Part shown: piece by piece, positions 1 through 10,971 of the stretch
Position numbering within the stretch: position 1 is the stretch's first letter
Layout of the letters: each line of letters begins with the position of its first letter
Assembly (NCBI RefSeq): GCF_001457025.1
Contig: NZ_KQ758599.1
Location: 558,001-622,000, forward strand
Reading direction: 5' to 3'
Length of the DNA: 64,000 nucleotides
DNA from: Pseudarthrobacter enclensis
Lineage (GTDB): Bacteria > Actinomycetota > Actinomycetes > Actinomycetales > Micrococcaceae
The notes under the pieces: generated by a model
What the model saw: the letters and a program-made list of their open reading frames with translations, nothing else
Told to the model about the DNA's origin: nothing
Database searches by the model: none
Translations under genes and position numbers: made by a program

Positions 1-18
1 GCACGATAGGCGTCACCG

Positions 19-24
19 TAGAGT
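19..24 (+). promoter_or_regulatory. -10 box of acpS, leaderless type
   Basis: TAGAGT lies 6 nt before the acpS ATG and no Shine-Dalgarno sequence is visible, so transcription probably starts at the start codon. No clear -35 can be judged because the window begins just upstream. Confidence 0.5.
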
Positions 25-30
25 AGTGCC

Positions 31-378
31 ATGATCGTTGGCATTGGGGTAGACGTAGTAGACATCGAACGGTTTGGCCGCCAGCTGGAACGGACGCCGG
101 GCCTTCGGGACAGGCTGTTCGTACCGGCCGAGCGGGAGCTGAACACGCGGTCCCTGGCCGCCCGGTTCGCGGCCAAGGAAGCCGTGGCCAAGGTGCTCGG
201 CGCACCGGCCGGCATGAACTGGCAGGACTGCTGGATCGGCCTGGACCAGAACGGACCCACCGTCCAGGTCAAAGGCACCGTCCTGGCCGTGGCAGAGGCC
301 AAGGGCGTCAAGCGCTGGCACCTCTCCATCAGCCACGACGGCGGGATCGCCACCGCAACGGTCCTGGCCGAGGGCTGA
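31..378 (+). CDS. acpS: Holo-[acyl-carrier-protein] synthase
   Basis: AcpS transfers 4'-phosphopantetheine from CoA to a conserved serine of acyl carrier protein, activating it for fatty acid synthesis in the cytoplasm. The 115-residue length is typical of the family. The N-terminal [12 protein letters not shown] segment carries the Mg-binding aspartate, and [13 protein letters not shown] matches the second signature (FAAKEA). The C-terminal HLSISHDGG matches the usual substrate-side strand. The gene is followed after 30 bp by nnr, a frequent actinobacterial neighbour, suggesting a two-gene transcript. Confidence 0.95.
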   Translation: MIVGIGVDVVDIERFGRQLERTPGLRDRLFVPAERELNTRSLAARFAAKEAVAKVLGAPAGMNWQDCWIGLDQNGPTVQVKGTVLAVAEAKGVKRWHLSISHDGGIATATVLAEG

Positions 379-408
379 CCCGGCCCGCCGCCCAGGGACC
401 CGACACCC

Positions 409-2019
409 ATGATCAGCGCCTACACCGGAACCCAGGTACGGGAAGCGGAACAGCCGCTCCTCGCTGCCGGGCTGGGTGACGTCCTGATGCAGCGCGCCGC
501 CCACGGCCTGGCCAACGCCGTCATCACTGAACTGCGGGCCCGCGGCCACCGCCTGTACGGCAGCCGCGTGGTCGTGCTGGCCGGCAAGGGCAACAACGGC
601 GGGGACGGCCTGTACGCCGGGGCGTTCCTCGCCGCCCGCGGGATGCGGACGACGGCGGTACTCACCGGCGGCGCGGCGCACCCGGCGGCACTGGCTGCTT
701 TCCGGCGGGCGGGCGGCCGGGCCGAGAAACTTGACGGGGCGGCGCAGGACGGGCTGGCCGCGGAAGCCGCGCGCGCCGACGTCGTCATCGACGCCATCCT
801 GGGCACTGGCGCCACCGGCGGGCTGAGGGGGGACGCCGCAGGGCTCGTGGAGGCTGTAAGCCGGGACCTGGCGGGCGCTGACCGGGGCGGATTCGTGGTG
901 GCCTGCGACCTGCCCAGCGGCGTCAACGCCGATACCGGCGAGGCTGCCGAACCGGTGCTGCGCGCCGATCTGACGGTGACGTTCGGCGCCGCCAAGGCGG
1001 GCCTGCTGGCTGACCCCGGCGCCGACTACGCCGGCCGAGTCGCCGTGGTTCCCATCGGCATCGAAGAGCACCTTCCCGGCCCTGCCCTGCGGCGGCTGGA
1101 ACCAACAGACCTTGGCCGAATCCTGCCGCACCCGGCACGGCGGGCACACAAGTATTCACGCGGCGTACTGGGCATCGTCGCGGGTTCCACGCAATACCCG
1201 GGCGCTGCCGTGCTTGCCTGCCGCGGCGCCCTGGCCGCCGGCGTCGGCATGGTCCGGTACCTTGGCCCGCCGGCCGTCGCTGACCTGGTGCGCCAGGCCT
1301 GCCCCGAGGTGGTCTGCAGCGACGGAACCGTGGCTGACAACCGCGTCCAGGCATGGCTCGTCGGCTCCGGCATGGGTCCCGGGGACCACGAACAACTGGC
1401 CCGGGCCGCCGACGCCATCGCCTCGGGACTCCCGGTGGTGGCCGACGCCGGTGCGCTGCCCGCATTGCCCTCCCGTCTCGACCCCCACGTGGTGCTCACA
1501 CCGCACGCCGGCGAACTCGCCGCCCTGCTCACACGCCTGGAAGGGCGGGACGACGCACGCTTTGGAGACCGTGATGCCGTGGAAGCCGCCACCCTTGACG
1601 CTGCCCGCAAAGCCGCCACCCTGACCGGGGCAACGGTCCTGCTCAAGGGACCCGCAACGCTGGTGGCCGCACCCGAAGGCACGGTCTTCAGCCAGGCGGA
1701 CGGCACCCCCTGGCTCGCCACTGCCGGCAGCGGCGACGTGCTGGCCGGCGTCATCGGTGCGCTGCTCGCCCAGGCGGGTCCCGGCGTCTGGCTTTCCCGC
1801 TCCCTTGGGATCAGCGGCGGCGGGCACTGGACTGTGCTGGCCGCGCTGGGAGCCTCGCTGCACGGCCTCGCCGGCACGGCTGCCTCGGACGCGCGGTCCG
1901 GCGGCCCTGTCACCGCGGGCGCCATTGCCGACGCCATACCGCAAACCTGGGGTAAAGTCAGCATGCTTAGTAACTCTGGAGCGTCGAAACGTAATAGTCA
2001 CAGCCAACCATTACGGTAG
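409..2019 (+). CDS. nnr: Bifunctional NAD(P)H-hydrate epimerase/dehydratase
   Basis: This protein repairs hydrated NADH/NADPH: the N-terminal YjeF_N domain (about residues 1-215) epimerises NAD(P)HX and the C-terminal ribokinase-like domain (about 230-520) dehydrates it using ADP or ATP. The epimerase glycine-rich motif GKGNNGGDG is present near residue 62. The dehydratase has LTPHAGELAAL, LLKGPATLV and the catalytic AGSGDVLAG motif. Two oddities: a segment containing SLGISGGGHW interrupts the usual stretch between GVIGALLAQ and the LGASLHGLAG helix, and the last about 20 residues (rich in Ser, Asn and Gln) come from less GC-rich DNA that probably also holds the glgX promoter. The start is the first ATG after acpS, with only a weak ribosome site. 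Confidence 0.92.
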   Translation: MISAYTGTQVREAEQPLLAAGLGDVLMQRAAHGLANAVITELRARGHRLYGSRVVVLAGKGNNGGDGLYAGAFLAARGMRTTAVLTGGAAHPAALAAFRRAGGRAEKLDGAAQDGLAAEAARADVVIDAILGTGATGGLRGDAAGLVEAVSRDLAGADRGGFVVACDLPSGVNADTGEAAEPVLRADLTVTFGAAKAGLLADPGADYAGRVAVVPIGIEEHLPGPALRRLEPTDLGRILPHPARRAHKYSRGVLGIVAGSTQYPGAAVLACRGALAAGVGMVRYLGPPAVADLVRQACPEVVCSDGTVADNRVQAWLVGSGMGPGDHEQLARAADAIASGLPVVADAGALPALPSRLDPHVVLTPHAGELAALLTRLEGRDDARFGDRDAVEAATLDAARKAATLTGATVLLKGPATLVAAPEGTVFSQADGTPWLATAGSGDVLAGVIGALLAQAGPGVWLSRSLGISGGGHWTVLAALGASLHGLAGTAASDARSGGPVTAGAIADAIPQTWGKVSMLSNSGASKRNSHSQPLR

Positions 2020-2087
2020 GCATTAGTTCGCACCGGCAGTAGGGGCGTTCCGATGCCCTCTGCTGCTGACCAACAATGAGGAGCACG

Positions 2088-4391
2088 ATGGAAGTCTGGC
2101 CTGGAACTGCCTACCCGCTGGGAGCTACCTTTGACGGCACCGGCACCAATTTCGCACTGTTCAGCGAACAGGCCGAACGGGTCGAACTCTGCCTCCTGGC
2201 TGACGACCTGACAGAAACACGGATCGAACTCACCGAAGTGGACGGCTACGTCTGGCACTGCTACCTGCCGCAGATCCAGCCCGGCCAGAAGTACGGCTAC
2301 CGCGTCCACGGCCCTTACGAGCCGAACAACGGCAGCCGCTTCAACGCCAACAAACTCCTGATGGACCCCTACGCCAAGGCGATCCAGGGTGAAATCGACT
2401 GGGACCCCGCGCTCTTCTCCTACGAGTTCGGCGACCCCGAGTCCCGCAACGACGCCGATTCCGCCGCCCACACCATGCACGGCGTGGTCATCAACCCGTT
2501 CTTCGAATGGGACGGCGACCGCCAACTCCGGATCCCGTACCACCAGTCGGTCATCTACGAAGCCCACGTCAAGGGCCTGACCGAGCTGCACCCGGAAATC
2601 CCCGAAGAGCAGCGCGGCACCTACGCCGGCGTGGCCCACCCCGCCGTCATCGAGCACCTCAAGAAGCTCGGCGTCACCGCCATCGAGCTCATGCCGGTCC
2701 ACCAGTTCGTCAATGACGGAACCCTGCAGGAGAAGGGCCTCAACAACTACTGGGGCTACAACACCATCGGGTTCTTCGCCCCGCAGAACACCTACAGCTC
2801 CACCGGCGAGACGGGCCAGCAGGTCCAGGAGTTCAAGGCGATGGTCCGGGACCTGCACCGGGCAGGCATCGAGGTCATCCTCGATGTCGTCTACAACCAC
2901 ACCGCCGAAGGCAACCACCTGGGGCCCACCCTGTCCTTCAAGGGCATCGACAACCAGGCCTACTACCGGCTGGTGGACGGCGACCTGAAGCACTACATGG
3001 ACTACACCGGCACCGGCAACTCGCTGAACGTCCGCCACCCGCACTCCCTGCAGCTGCTGATGGACTCCCTGCGCTACTGGGTCACCGAGATGCACGTGGA
3101 CGGTTTCCGCTTCGACCTCGCCTCCACCCTGGCCCGCGAGTTCTACGATGTGGACAAGCTCTCCACCTTCTTCGAACTCATCCAGCAGGACCCGATCGTG
3201 TCCCAGGTGAAGCTGATCGCCGAACCCTGGGACGTTGGCCCCGGCGGCTACCAGGTGGGCAACTTCCCGCCGCAGTGGACCGAATGGAACGGCAAGTACC
3301 GCGACACCGTCCGTGACTTCTGGCGGGGCGAGCCCTCCACCCTGGGCGAGTTCGCCTCGCGCCTGACCGGTTCCGCGGACCTCTACGAAAGCTCGGCGCG
3401 CCGCCCGGTGGCATCGATCAACTTCGTCACCGCCCACGATGGCTTCACCATGCGGGACCTGGTGTCCTACAACGAGAAGCACAACGAGGCCAACGGCGAA
3501 GGCAACAACGACGGCGAATCCCACAACCGGTCCTGGAACTGCGGGGTCGAAGGTGATACCGACGACGAAAAGGTACTGGTGCTGCGTGCCCGCCAGCAGC
3601 GGAACTTCCTCGCCACGCTGCTCCTGTCCCAGGGCGTGCCCATGGTGCTGCACGGCGACGAACTGGGCCGCACCCAGCAGGGCAACAACAACACCTACTG
3701 CCAGGACTCCGAGCTCAGCTGGATCCACTGGGAAGCCATGGACCAGCCGCTGATCGAATTCACCGCCTTCGTCAGCAAGCTCCGGCACGACCACCCCACC
3801 TTCCGCCGTAGCCGCTTCTTCGACGGCCGCCCGGTGCGCCGCGGCGAGGGCGAAAAGCTGCCGGACATCGTCTGGCTCAAGACCGACGGCACCGAAATGC
3901 TGCCCGAGGACTGGGGAAGCGGCTTCGGCCGGACCATCGGCGTCTTCTACAACGGCGACGGTATCCAGGAACAGGACTCGCGCGGCCGCCGGATCACCGA
4001 CGACAGCTTCCTGATGGCCTTCAACGCCCACGACGACGACGTGGACTTCCTGCTGCCCACCGACGAATACTCCCAGTACTGGGAAGTCCTGATCGACACC
4101 GCCGCCCAGGCAGACGCTTACGAGCCGCTGAAGGCAGGCGCCACCCTGACCCTCGAGGCCAAGTCCATGGTGGTCCTGCGCGCTTACTCCGGCCCCGAGA
4201 CCGAGGTGGACCTCTCCGCAGCGGCGTCATTGGCGTCCATGGCGGAGCATGAAGAAGCCCAGGAGGAGATGGTGGAAGCCCAGACCCAGGCGGCTGCCGA
4301 GAGCGAGGCGAAAGCAACCGGCGCCGACAAGGAATCCGCCGACGGAACGTCCGCCGGCAAGGAGCCCGCCGGGAAGGACGCCGCGGAATGA
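2088..4391 (+). CDS. glgX: Glycogen debranching enzyme GlgX/TreX
   Basis: This GH13 isoamylase-type enzyme hydrolyses alpha-1,6 branches of glycogen or limit dextrin. It has an N-terminal CBM48-like region (from [18 protein letters not shown]), then a catalytic barrel with [11 protein letters not shown], the nucleophile motif GFRFDLAS, the acid/base motif IAEPWD and VTAHDGFT. I chose ATG 2088 over an in-frame ATG 12 nt upstream because GAGGAG lies just before it; this gives 767 residues. Its stop overlaps the treY start (ATGA), so it probably acts as TreX, supplying linear maltodextrin to TreY and TreZ. The last about 55 residues are a Glu/Ala/Lys-rich low-complexity tail not needed for the GH13 fold. 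Confidence 0.94.
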   Translation: MEVWPGTAYPLGATFDGTGTNFALFSEQAERVELCLLADDLTETRIELTEVDGYVWHCYLPQIQPGQKYGYRVHGPYEPNNGSRFNANKLLMDPYAKAIQGEIDWDPALFSYEFGDPESRNDADSAAHTMHGVVINPFFEWDGDRQLRIPYHQSVIYEAHVKGLTELHPEIPEEQRGTYAGVAHPAVIEHLKKLGVTAIELMPVHQFVNDGTLQEKGLNNYWGYNTIGFFAPQNTYSSTGETGQQVQEFKAMVRDLHRAGIEVILDVVYNHTAEGNHLGPTLSFKGIDNQAYYRLVDGDLKHYMDYTGTGNSLNVRHPHSLQLLMDSLRYWVTEMHVDGFRFDLASTLAREFYDVDKLSTFFELIQQDPIVSQVKLIAEPWDVGPGGYQVGNFPPQWTEWNGKYRDTVRDFWRGEPSTLGEFASRLTGSADLYESSARRPVASINFVTAHDGFTMRDLVSYNEKHNEANGEGNNDGESHNRSWNCGVEGDTDDEKVLVLRARQQRNFLATLLLSQGVPMVLHGDELGRTQQGNNNTYCQDSELSWIHWEAMDQPLIEFTAFVSKLRHDHPTFRRSRFFDGRPVRRGEGEKLPDIVWLKTDGTEMLPEDWGSGFGRTIGVFYNGDGIQEQDSRGRRITDDSFLMAFNAHDDDVDFLLPTDEYSQYWEVLIDTAAQADAYEPLKAGATLTLEAKSMVVLRAYSGPETEVDLSAAASLASMAEHEEAQEEMVEAQTQAAAESEAKATGADKESADGTSAGKEPAGKDAAE

Positions 4392-6718
4392 GGACCCCGG
4401 CCTCCACGTACCGCCTGCAGATCCGCAAGGGTTTCACCCTGTTCGACGCCGCGGACACAGTCCCGTACCTGAAGTCCCTGGGCGTCGACTGGGTTTACCT
4501 CTCGCCCATCCTGACCGCTGAGCAGGGCTCGGACCACGGCTACGACGTGACCGACCCCTCTGCCGTCGACCCCGAACGTGGCGGACCCGAAGGGCTGCTC
4601 GCCCTGTCCAAGGCGGCCCGCGACCATGGCATGGGTGTGCTGGTGGACATTGTCCCCAACCACGTGGGCGTCGCCACCCCGGTGCAGAACCCGTGGTGGT
4701 GGTCCCTGCTCAAGGAAGGCCGCCAGTCCCCGTACGCTGACGCGTTCGACGTCGACTGGGACCTGGGCGGCGGCAAGGTCCGGCTCCCGATGCTCGGCTC
4801 CGACGCCGACCTGGACAAACTGGAACTCAAGGACGGCGAACTCCGCTACTACGACCACCGCTTCCCGGTGGCCGACGGCACCTGGTCCGACGGCGATTCA
4901 CCGCAGGAGGTCCACAGCCGCCAGCACTACCAGTTGATGGACTGGCGGCGGGCTGACGCCGAACTGAACTACCGGCGTTTCTTCGCGGTGACCACCCTGG
5001 CCGGCATCCGGGTGGAAGATCCCCAGGTCTTCGAAGAGGCGCACGCCGAGGTTGGCCGCTGGTTCACCGACGGCCTGGTGGACGGCCTGCGCGTGGACCA
5101 TCCGGACGGTCTGGCAGACCCCGCCGGCTACCTGCGCTGGCTCAAGGACCTCACGGGCGGCGCCTACGTCCTGGTGGAAAAAATCCTGGAACCAGGGGAG
5201 GTGCTCCCCGGCGACTTCGCCTGCGAAGGCACCACCGGATACGACGCGCTCGCGGACGTGGACCGGGCGTTCGTGGACCCCGCCGGCCAGGCGGGCCTGG
5301 ATGCGCTGGACGCCGACCTGCGCGGGACGCCCCAGCCGGCTGATTACGCGGAGATGATCCGCGGGACCAAACGCATGATTGCGGACGGCATCCTGCGCTC
5401 GGAGGTCCTTCGCCTGGCCCGCCTGGTGCCGGAGTCCCACGGGCTGGAGCTGGAACAGGCGGCCGATGCTGTTGCCGAAATCATCGCGTCCTTCCCCGTC
5501 TACCGGACCTACCTGCCCACCGGTGCCGATGTCCTCAAGGAGGCCTGCGAGTCCGCCGCCGAACACCGGCCGGACCTGGCCGTAGCCGTGGGCACGCTGC
5601 TGCCCCTGCTGCTGGATCCCGCCAACCCGATTGCAGTCCGGTTCCAGCAGACCTCCGGCATGGTCATGGCCAAGGGTGTGGAGGACACCGCGTTCTACCG
5701 GTACACCCGGCTGGGCACGCTGACGGAGGTAGGCGCCGAACCCACCGAGTTCGCCGTGTCCCCGGAGGAGTTCCACCGGCGGATGCGCCGGCGCCAGGAT
5801 GAACTGCCGCTGTCCATGACCACCATGTCCACCCACGACACCAAGCGCAGCGAGGACGCCCGGGCACGCATCTCCGTGATAGCCGAAGTGCCGGGGGAGT
5901 GGGCCGCCACCCTGGACACCCTCCGGAAGCTGGCCCCCATCCCGGACGGCCCCTACGAGAACCTGCTCTGGCAGGCCATCATCGGCGCCTGGCCGGCCAG
6001 CCGGGAACGGCTGCAGGGCTATGCGGAAAAGGCGGCGCGGGAAGCCGGGAACTCCACCAAGTGGACGGACCCGGACGAGGACTTCGAGTCCAAGGTCAAG
6101 GCCGCCGTGGATGCCGTGTTCGACGACGCCGGCGTCGCGCGGGTAGTGGAAGACTTCGTGGCCCGGATCGATGCGTTCGCGGCGTCCAACTCCCTGTCCG
6201 CCAAGCTCGTCCAGCTGACCATGCCCGGCGTGCCCGACGTGTACCAGGGCAGCGAATTCTGGGAACGGTCCCTGACGGATCCGGACAACCGTCGTCCCGT
6301 GGACTTCGCGGCCCGGGAGGCGGAGCTGGCAAAGATCGACGCCGGGACGTTGCCCGCCGCGGGCACCGAGGCCAGCAAGCTCCTTGCCGCGTCCCGCGCC
6401 CTGCGGTTGCGCCGGGACCGCCCTGAGCTGTTCCGGGGCTACATCCCGGTCACCGCCACTGGTGCGGCGGCAGGGCACCTGCTTGCCTTCTCCCGCGGCG
6501 TCGCCGACGGCACCCCGGGAGCCCTCACCCTGGCCACCCGGCTCCCCGCCGGACTGGAAGCCGACGGCGGCTGGCGCGATACCGCCGTCGTCCTTCCCGC
6601 CGCCATGCGCGACGAACTCACCGGCGCCGCCCACGGGCCCGGCAGCGTTTTGGTGTCCGACCTCCTGGGTACCTACCCGGTGGCCCTGCTCGTCCCGGCG
6701 GATGGAGGAAACTCATGA
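4388..6718 (+). CDS. treY: Malto-oligosyltrehalose synthase
   Basis: TreY isomerises the reducing-end alpha-1,4 linkage of maltooligosaccharides to an alpha,alpha-1,1 linkage, giving maltooligosyltrehalose. The family start [18 protein letters not shown] is followed by [17 protein letters not shown] and [13 protein letters not shown], which form the GH13 active site. Further on, [13 protein letters not shown] and [12 protein letters not shown] are characteristic TreY signatures. Length is 776 residues, normal for the family. It overlaps glgX by 4 nt and treZ by 4 nt, indicating translational coupling in a glgX-treY-treZ operon. Confidence 0.96.
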   Translation: MRTPASTYRLQIRKGFTLFDAADTVPYLKSLGVDWVYLSPILTAEQGSDHGYDVTDPSAVDPERGGPEGLLALSKAARDHGMGVLVDIVPNHVGVATPVQNPWWWSLLKEGRQSPYADAFDVDWDLGGGKVRLPMLGSDADLDKLELKDGELRYYDHRFPVADGTWSDGDSPQEVHSRQHYQLMDWRRADAELNYRRFFAVTTLAGIRVEDPQVFEEAHAEVGRWFTDGLVDGLRVDHPDGLADPAGYLRWLKDLTGGAYVLVEKILEPGEVLPGDFACEGTTGYDALADVDRAFVDPAGQAGLDALDADLRGTPQPADYAEMIRGTKRMIADGILRSEVLRLARLVPESHGLELEQAADAVAEIIASFPVYRTYLPTGADVLKEACESAAEHRPDLAVAVGTLLPLLLDPANPIAVRFQQTSGMVMAKGVEDTAFYRYTRLGTLTEVGAEPTEFAVSPEEFHRRMRRRQDELPLSMTTMSTHDTKRSEDARARISVIAEVPGEWAATLDTLRKLAPIPDGPYENLLWQAIIGAWPASRERLQGYAEKAAREAGNSTKWTDPDEDFESKVKAAVDAVFDDAGVARVVEDFVARIDAFAASNSLSAKLVQLTMPGVPDVYQGSEFWERSLTDPDNRRPVDFAAREAELAKIDAGTLPAAGTEASKLLAASRALRLRRDRPELFRGYIPVTATGAAAGHLLAFSRGVADGTPGALTLATRLPAGLEADGGWRDTAVVLPAAMRDELTGAAHGPGSVLVSDLLGTYPVALLVPADGGNS

Positions 6719-8484
6719 CCCTGGTCAACAACGGACCCGAACGCTTCGATGTGTGGGCGCCTGAAGCTTCCTCGGTGATCCTGGTGGCGGACGGCCGCCA
6801 GTACCCGATGGAGCAAAAGGAGACCGCCCCGGGGAGCGAGGGCTGGTGGACGGCCCCCGGTGCGCCGGCCAGCGGGGAGGTGGACTACGGCTACCTGCTC
6901 GACGGCGACAGCCACCCGCTGCCGGACCCCCGTTCCCGGCGGCTCCCGTCCGGGGTCCATGAACTGTCCCGCACCTTCGACCCCGCAGCCCACAGCTGGC
7001 AGGACTCCGGCTGGAAGGGCAAGGAACTCCAAGGCGCGGTCATCTACGAACTCCACGTGGGAACCTTCACCCCCGAAGGGACACTGGACGCGGCAGCCAC
7101 CAAACTGGACTACCTGGTTGACCTCGGCGTCGATTTCATCGAGCTGCTGCCGGTCAACGGGTTCAACGGCACCCACAACTGGGGCTACGACGGCGTCCAG
7201 TGGTACGCCGTCCAGGAAGGGTACGGCGGCCCGGCGGCCTACCAGCGCTTCGTGGACGCCGCCCATGCCGCCGGCGTGGGCGTCATCCAGGATGTGGTGT
7301 ACAACCACCTCGGACCCAGCGGGAACTACCTGCCAAAGTTCGGCCCGTACCTGAAACAGGGCGACGCCAATACGTGGGGCGATTCGGTCAACCTGGACGG
7401 CCCGGGCTCCGACGTGGTCCGCGAGTACATCCTGGAAAACCTGGCGCTGTGGCTGCGCGACTACCATGTGGACGGGCTGCGGCTCGATGCCGTGCACGCC
7501 CTGCGGGACGAAAGGGCCGTGCACATCCTCGAGGAATTCGGCGCACTCGGCGATGCCGTGTCGGCCGAAACCGGGCTGCCCAAGACGCTCATCGCCGAAT
7601 CCGACCTGAACAATCCGCGGCTGATCTACCCGCGGGACGCCAACGGATACGGCCTGGACGGACAGTGGAGCGACGACTTCCACCACGCCGTCCACGTCAA
7701 CGTCAGCGGTGAGACCACCGGGTACTACTCCGACTTCGAGTCGCTCGCCGTGCTGGCCAAGGTGTTGAAGGACGGTTTCTACCACGACGGCAGCTACTCC
7801 AGCTTCCGTGGCCGGCACCACGGCCGGCCCATTAACGCCTCCCTGGCGCATCCGGCGGCGCTGGTGGTCTGCAACCAGAACCACGACCAGATCGGCAACC
7901 GGGCCACCGGGGACCGCCTGGCACAGTCCCTGTCCCACGGGCAGCTGGCCGTGGCCGCGGTGCTGACCCTCACCTCGCCGTTCACGCCCATGCTGTTCAT
8001 GGGGGAGGAGTACGGTGCCACCACGCCGTGGCAGTTCTTCACCTCCCACCCCGAACCGGAGCTCGGCAAGGCGACTGCGGAAGGCCGGATCAAGGAATTC
8101 GAGCGCATGGGGTGGGATCCCGCCGTCGTGCCCGACCCCCAGGATCCGGAGACATTCCGCCGGTCCAAGCTGGACTGGGACGAGGCCGCCCAGGGTGACC
8201 ACGCCCGTCTGCTGGAGCTCTACAGGTCGCTGACCGCCCTGCGCCGCGCCCACCCGGAGCTGGCCGGCGCCGGCTTCGGGGAGACGGACGTGGCGTTCGA
8301 CGACGACGCCCGCTGGCTGCGCTTCCGCCGCGGTTCGATGGAGGTGCTGGTGAACTTCGCGGACGCCAAGGTCCGGCTGGAGGATGTGTCCGGTGCGGTG
8401 CTGCTGGCCACGGACGACGCCACCGGGCTGGACGGCGGCGCGCTGACCCTGGCGCCGTGGAGCGCCGCGGTGGTGAAGTCCTAA
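6715..8484 (+). CDS. treZ: Malto-oligosyltrehalose trehalohydrolase
   Basis: TreZ cleaves the alpha-1,4 bond next to the terminal trehalose unit of maltooligosyltrehalose, releasing trehalose. It has a short N-terminal beta domain ([17 protein letters not shown]) and a GH13 barrel with [28 protein letters not shown] (nucleophile Asp), [13 protein letters not shown] (acid Glu) and [10 protein letters not shown]. Length (589 residues) is typical. Its ATG overlaps the treY stop, and a strong hairpin follows the stop codon, so it ends the trehalose operon. Confidence 0.96.
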   Translation: MTLVNNGPERFDVWAPEASSVILVADGRQYPMEQKETAPGSEGWWTAPGAPASGEVDYGYLLDGDSHPLPDPRSRRLPSGVHELSRTFDPAAHSWQDSGWKGKELQGAVIYELHVGTFTPEGTLDAAATKLDYLVDLGVDFIELLPVNGFNGTHNWGYDGVQWYAVQEGYGGPAAYQRFVDAAHAAGVGVIQDVVYNHLGPSGNYLPKFGPYLKQGDANTWGDSVNLDGPGSDVVREYILENLALWLRDYHVDGLRLDAVHALRDERAVHILEEFGALGDAVSAETGLPKTLIAESDLNNPRLIYPRDANGYGLDGQWSDDFHHAVHVNVSGETTGYYSDFESLAVLAKVLKDGFYHDGSYSSFRGRHHGRPINASLAHPAALVVCNQNHDQIGNRATGDRLAQSLSHGQLAVAAVLTLTSPFTPMLFMGEEYGATTPWQFFTSHPEPELGKATAEGRIKEFERMGWDPAVVPDPQDPETFRRSKLDWDEAAQGDHARLLELYRSLTALRRAHPELAGAGFGETDVAFDDDARWLRFRRGSMEVLVNFADAKVRLEDVSGAVLLATDDATGLDGGALTLAPWSAAVVKS

Positions 8485-8496
8485 CGGGTTCGGAGC

Positions 8497-8539
8497 GTTA
8501 CGCCGCGGACTGGCATTGTCAGCCCGCGGCGTAACTTTT
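8497..8539 (+). terminator. Terminator of the glgX-treY-treZ operon
   Basis: GTTACGCCGCGG at 8497-8508 pairs perfectly with CCGCGGCGTAAC at 8524-8535 around a 15-nt loop, and TTTT follows. It starts 12 nt after the treZ stop. Confidence 0.8.
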
Positions 8540-8584
8540 CCCTGCCCGCCTGTAGCGCGGGTCACAGCTGGCAGGATGGACCCC

Positions 8585-9625
8585 ATGACCTATGCAGCAG
8601 CGGAAAACCGCTACGAAACCATGCCCTACCGCCGTGTTGGCCGCAGCGGACTGAAGCTGCCCGCCATTTCGCTGGGTCTGTGGCACAACTTCGGTGACGA
8701 CAAGCGCTTCGACGAACAGCGTGCCATCCTTCGCCGGGCGTTCGACCTGGGCGTGAACCACTTCGACCTCGCCAACAACTACGGCCCGCCGGACGGATCA
8801 GCGGAAACCAACTTCGGCCGGCACCTCAAGGACGACTTCAGGCCCTACCGCGACGAGCTGGTCATCTCCACCAAGGCCGGCTACTACATGTGGCCCGGCC
8901 CCTACGGCGAATGGGGTTCACGCAAGTACCTCATCTCCAGCCTGGACCAGTCGCTGCAGCGCATGGGACTCGACTACGTGGACATCTTCTACAGCCACCG
9001 GCCGGACCCGGAGACGCCGCTGGAGGAGACCATGGGCGCCCTGGACTATGCCGTCCGCTCCGGCAAGGCGCTCTACGCCGGCATTTCGTCCTACACCCCG
9101 GAGCAGACCCTCGAGGCCGCCCGGATCCTCAAGGAACTCGGCACGCCGCTGCTCATCCACCAGCCCAGCTACTCCATGTTGAACCGCTGGACCGAGAACG
9201 GCACCCCCAACCTGTACGAGGCCCTCGACCAGGTGGGGGCCGGGTCCATCGCCTTCTCCCCGCTGGCCCAGGGGATGCTCACGGACCGCTACCTCAACGG
9301 CATCCCCGCGGACTCCCGGGCCGCCAAGGCCCGTTTCCTGTCCGAGGACGCCATCACGGACGAGAAACTGGAAAGGATCCGCGGGCTGAACGCCATCGCC
9401 CAGGGCCGCGGCCAGTCCCTGGCCCAGATGGCCGTGGCCTGGATCCTGCGCAACCAGCCCAAGGGGTCGCCGGTCACGTCCGCGCTGATTGGCGCTTCCA
9501 GCGTCCGCCAGCTGGAGGACACGCTGTCCGCCATCAACAACCTGGAGTTCAGCGCCGGGGAACTGACCGCCATCGACGAATTCGCGGTGGAATCGGACAT
9601 CAACCTGTGGAAGCAGACAGTCTGA
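8585..9625 (+). CDS. Aldo/keto reductase, YghZ/Gpr-like
   Basis: This NADPH-dependent AKR resembles the YghZ group (L-glyceraldehyde 3-phosphate reductase) in its 346-residue length and in the motifs PYRRVGRSGLKLPAISLGLW, FDLANNYGPPDGSAE (catalytic Tyr) and STKAGYYMWPGPYGE. The usual catalytic Lys is in VISTKAG, and the C-terminal cofactor loop ALIGASSVRQLEDT is intact. The YghZ substrate is inferred from similarity only; AKR specificities are broad. I prefer ATG 8585 to an in-frame ATG 9 nt upstream. CAGGAT lies 3 nt before that upstream ATG and about 8 nt before 8585, so a leaderless start is possible. It stands alone between two terminator-like hairpins. Confidence 0.85.
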   Translation: MTYAAAENRYETMPYRRVGRSGLKLPAISLGLWHNFGDDKRFDEQRAILRRAFDLGVNHFDLANNYGPPDGSAETNFGRHLKDDFRPYRDELVISTKAGYYMWPGPYGEWGSRKYLISSLDQSLQRMGLDYVDIFYSHRPDPETPLEETMGALDYAVRSGKALYAGISSYTPEQTLEAARILKELGTPLLIHQPSYSMLNRWTENGTPNLYEALDQVGAGSIAFSPLAQGMLTDRYLNGIPADSRAAKARFLSEDAITDEKLERIRGLNAIAQGRGQSLAQMAVAWILRNQPKGSPVTSALIGASSVRQLEDTLSAINNLEFSAGELTAIDEFAVESDINLWKQTV

Positions 9626-9646
9626 GGCTTCCGGTTTTCTTACGCG

Positions 9647-9677
9647 GCGGGACCGGCGGAACAACGGCCGGTCCCGC
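9647..9677 (+). terminator. Hairpin after the aldo/keto reductase gene
   Basis: GCGGGACCGGC (9647-9657) pairs with GCCGGTCCCGC (9667-9677) over 11 bp. There is no T tract, so termination is inferred from position, between the AKR stop and the ino1 promoter region. Confidence 0.5.
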
Positions 9678-9686
9678 TGTGTTGGG

Positions 9687-9692
9687 TACTAT
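9687..9692 (+). promoter_or_regulatory. Candidate -10 box of ino1
   Basis: TACTAT sits just after the AKR hairpin, which would give ino1 a leader of roughly 85 nt ending in the ribosome site AAGGAG. No convincing -35 is visible. Confidence 0.4.
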
Positions 9693-9785
9693 GAGTAGGC
9701 GCCGCGCGGCGCTGTTCCAGCCGGTCGCCGTCGCACTCTTTCCGACGCACCATCAGGCCGGCTGACGTTTGTCCTAAGGAGTTCC

Positions 9786-10871
9786 GTGTCTTCACATCCG
9801 ATCCGTGTTGCAATCGTTGGCGTTGGCAACTGCGCCGCGTCGCTGGTCCAGGGCGTCCACTACTACAAGGACGCCGACCCCCAGTCCACCATCCCGGGCC
9901 TCATGCACGTCGAGTTCGGCCAGTACCATGTGGGCGACGTCCAGTTCGTGGCGGCCTTCGACGTCGACGGCAAGAAGGTTGGTGTTGACCTCGCCGACGC
10001 CATCCTCGCCAGCGAAAACAACACCATCAAGATCGCCGATGTCCCGCCCACCGGCGTCACCGTCCAGCGGGGCCACACCCTGGACGGCCTGGGCCGCTAC
10101 TACCTTGAGACCATCGAGGAATCCACTGAGCAGCCGGTCGACGTCGTCCAGGCCCTCAAGGACGCCGAGGTTGACGTCATGGTCTGCTACCTGCCGGTCG
10201 GGTCGCAGCAGGCCGCCGAGTTCTACGCCCAGGCGGCCATCGACGCCGGCGTCGCGTTCGTCAACGCCCTGCCCGTGTTCATTGCCGGCACCAAGGAATG
10301 GGCGGACAAGTTCACCGCCGCCGGTGTGCCGATCGTCGGTGACGACATCAAGAGCCAGATCGGTGCCACCATCACCCACCGCGTCATGGCCAAGCTGTTC
10401 GAGGACCGCGGCGTCACCCTGGACCGCACGTACCAGCTGAACGTCGGCGGCAACATGGACTTCAAGAACATGCTCGAGCGGGACCGCCTCGAGTCCAAGA
10501 AGATTTCCAAGACCCAGGCCGTCACCTCCAACGTCGAGGCTGAACTGGCCGCCAAAGACGTGCACATCGGCCCGTCGGACTACGTCCAGTGGCTCGACGA
10601 CCGCAAGTGGGCGTTTGTCCGCCTCGAGGGCCGCAACTTCGGTGACGCCCCGGTCTCCCTGGAGTACAAGCTCGAAGTGTGGGACTCGCCCAACTCCGCC
10701 GGCGTGATCATCGACGCCGTCCGCGCCGCCAAGATCGGCCTGGACCGCGGCATCGGCGGGCCCCTGCTGTCGGCTTCCAGCTACTTCATGAAGTCCCCGC
10801 CGGAGCAGTTCAACGACGACCTCGCCCGCGAGAAGGTCGAAGCCTTCATCCGCGGCGACCTGGAGCGCTAA
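9786..10871 (+). CDS. ino1: Inositol-3-phosphate synthase
   Basis: Ino1 converts glucose 6-phosphate to 1L-myo-inositol 1-phosphate using NAD, the first step toward phosphatidylinositol lipids and mycothiol in actinobacteria. The N-terminal Rossmann motif [17 protein letters not shown] is clear. The short actinobacterial form (361 residues) is recognised by [15 protein letters not shown] and [11 protein letters not shown], which are conserved around the active site. It starts at GTG 9786, with AAGGAG 5 nt upstream. Mycothiol glycosyltransferase mshA lies about 5 kb away, which fits the same pathway. The gene ends in a convergent arrangement with a MerR gene, separated by palindromic repeat copy 1. 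Confidence 0.95.
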   Translation: MSSHPIRVAIVGVGNCAASLVQGVHYYKDADPQSTIPGLMHVEFGQYHVGDVQFVAAFDVDGKKVGVDLADAILASENNTIKIADVPPTGVTVQRGHTLDGLGRYYLETIEESTEQPVDVVQALKDAEVDVMVCYLPVGSQQAAEFYAQAAIDAGVAFVNALPVFIAGTKEWADKFTAAGVPIVGDDIKSQIGATITHRVMAKLFEDRGVTLDRTYQLNVGGNMDFKNMLERDRLESKKISKTQAVTSNVEAELAAKDVHIGPSDYVQWLDDRKWAFVRLEGRNFGDAPVSLEYKLEVWDSPNSAGVIIDAVRAAKIGLDRGIGGPLLSASSYFMKSPPEQFNDDLAREKVEAFIRGDLER

Positions 10872-10880
10872 CCCCTCCCC

Positions 10881-10941
10881 GTTGCCCTATCACTTGGAGT
10901 CCCTAAAACCCTGTTTTGGGGACTCCAAGTGATAGGGCAAC
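10881..10941. repeat. Dispersed palindromic repeat, copy 1
   Basis: A 61-nt element made of two 29-nt arms around CCT. The left arm begins GTTGCCCTATCACTTGGAGT and the right arm ends with its complement; 28 of 29 positions are Watson-Crick pairs and one is a T:G wobble. It lies between the convergent ino1 and merR genes and has three relatives in this window. It could act as a two-way terminator, but lacks a T tract. Confidence 0.85.
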
Positions 10942-10971
10942 GCTCGTTTAAAGGGGTTTTCCGACGGGGGT

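Noticed and set aside
1998..4031. A 677-codon open frame antisense to glgX
   Set aside because: Val/Gly/His-rich shadow translation of a GC-rich gene; no start signal, no known motif, and glgX on the other strand is certain.
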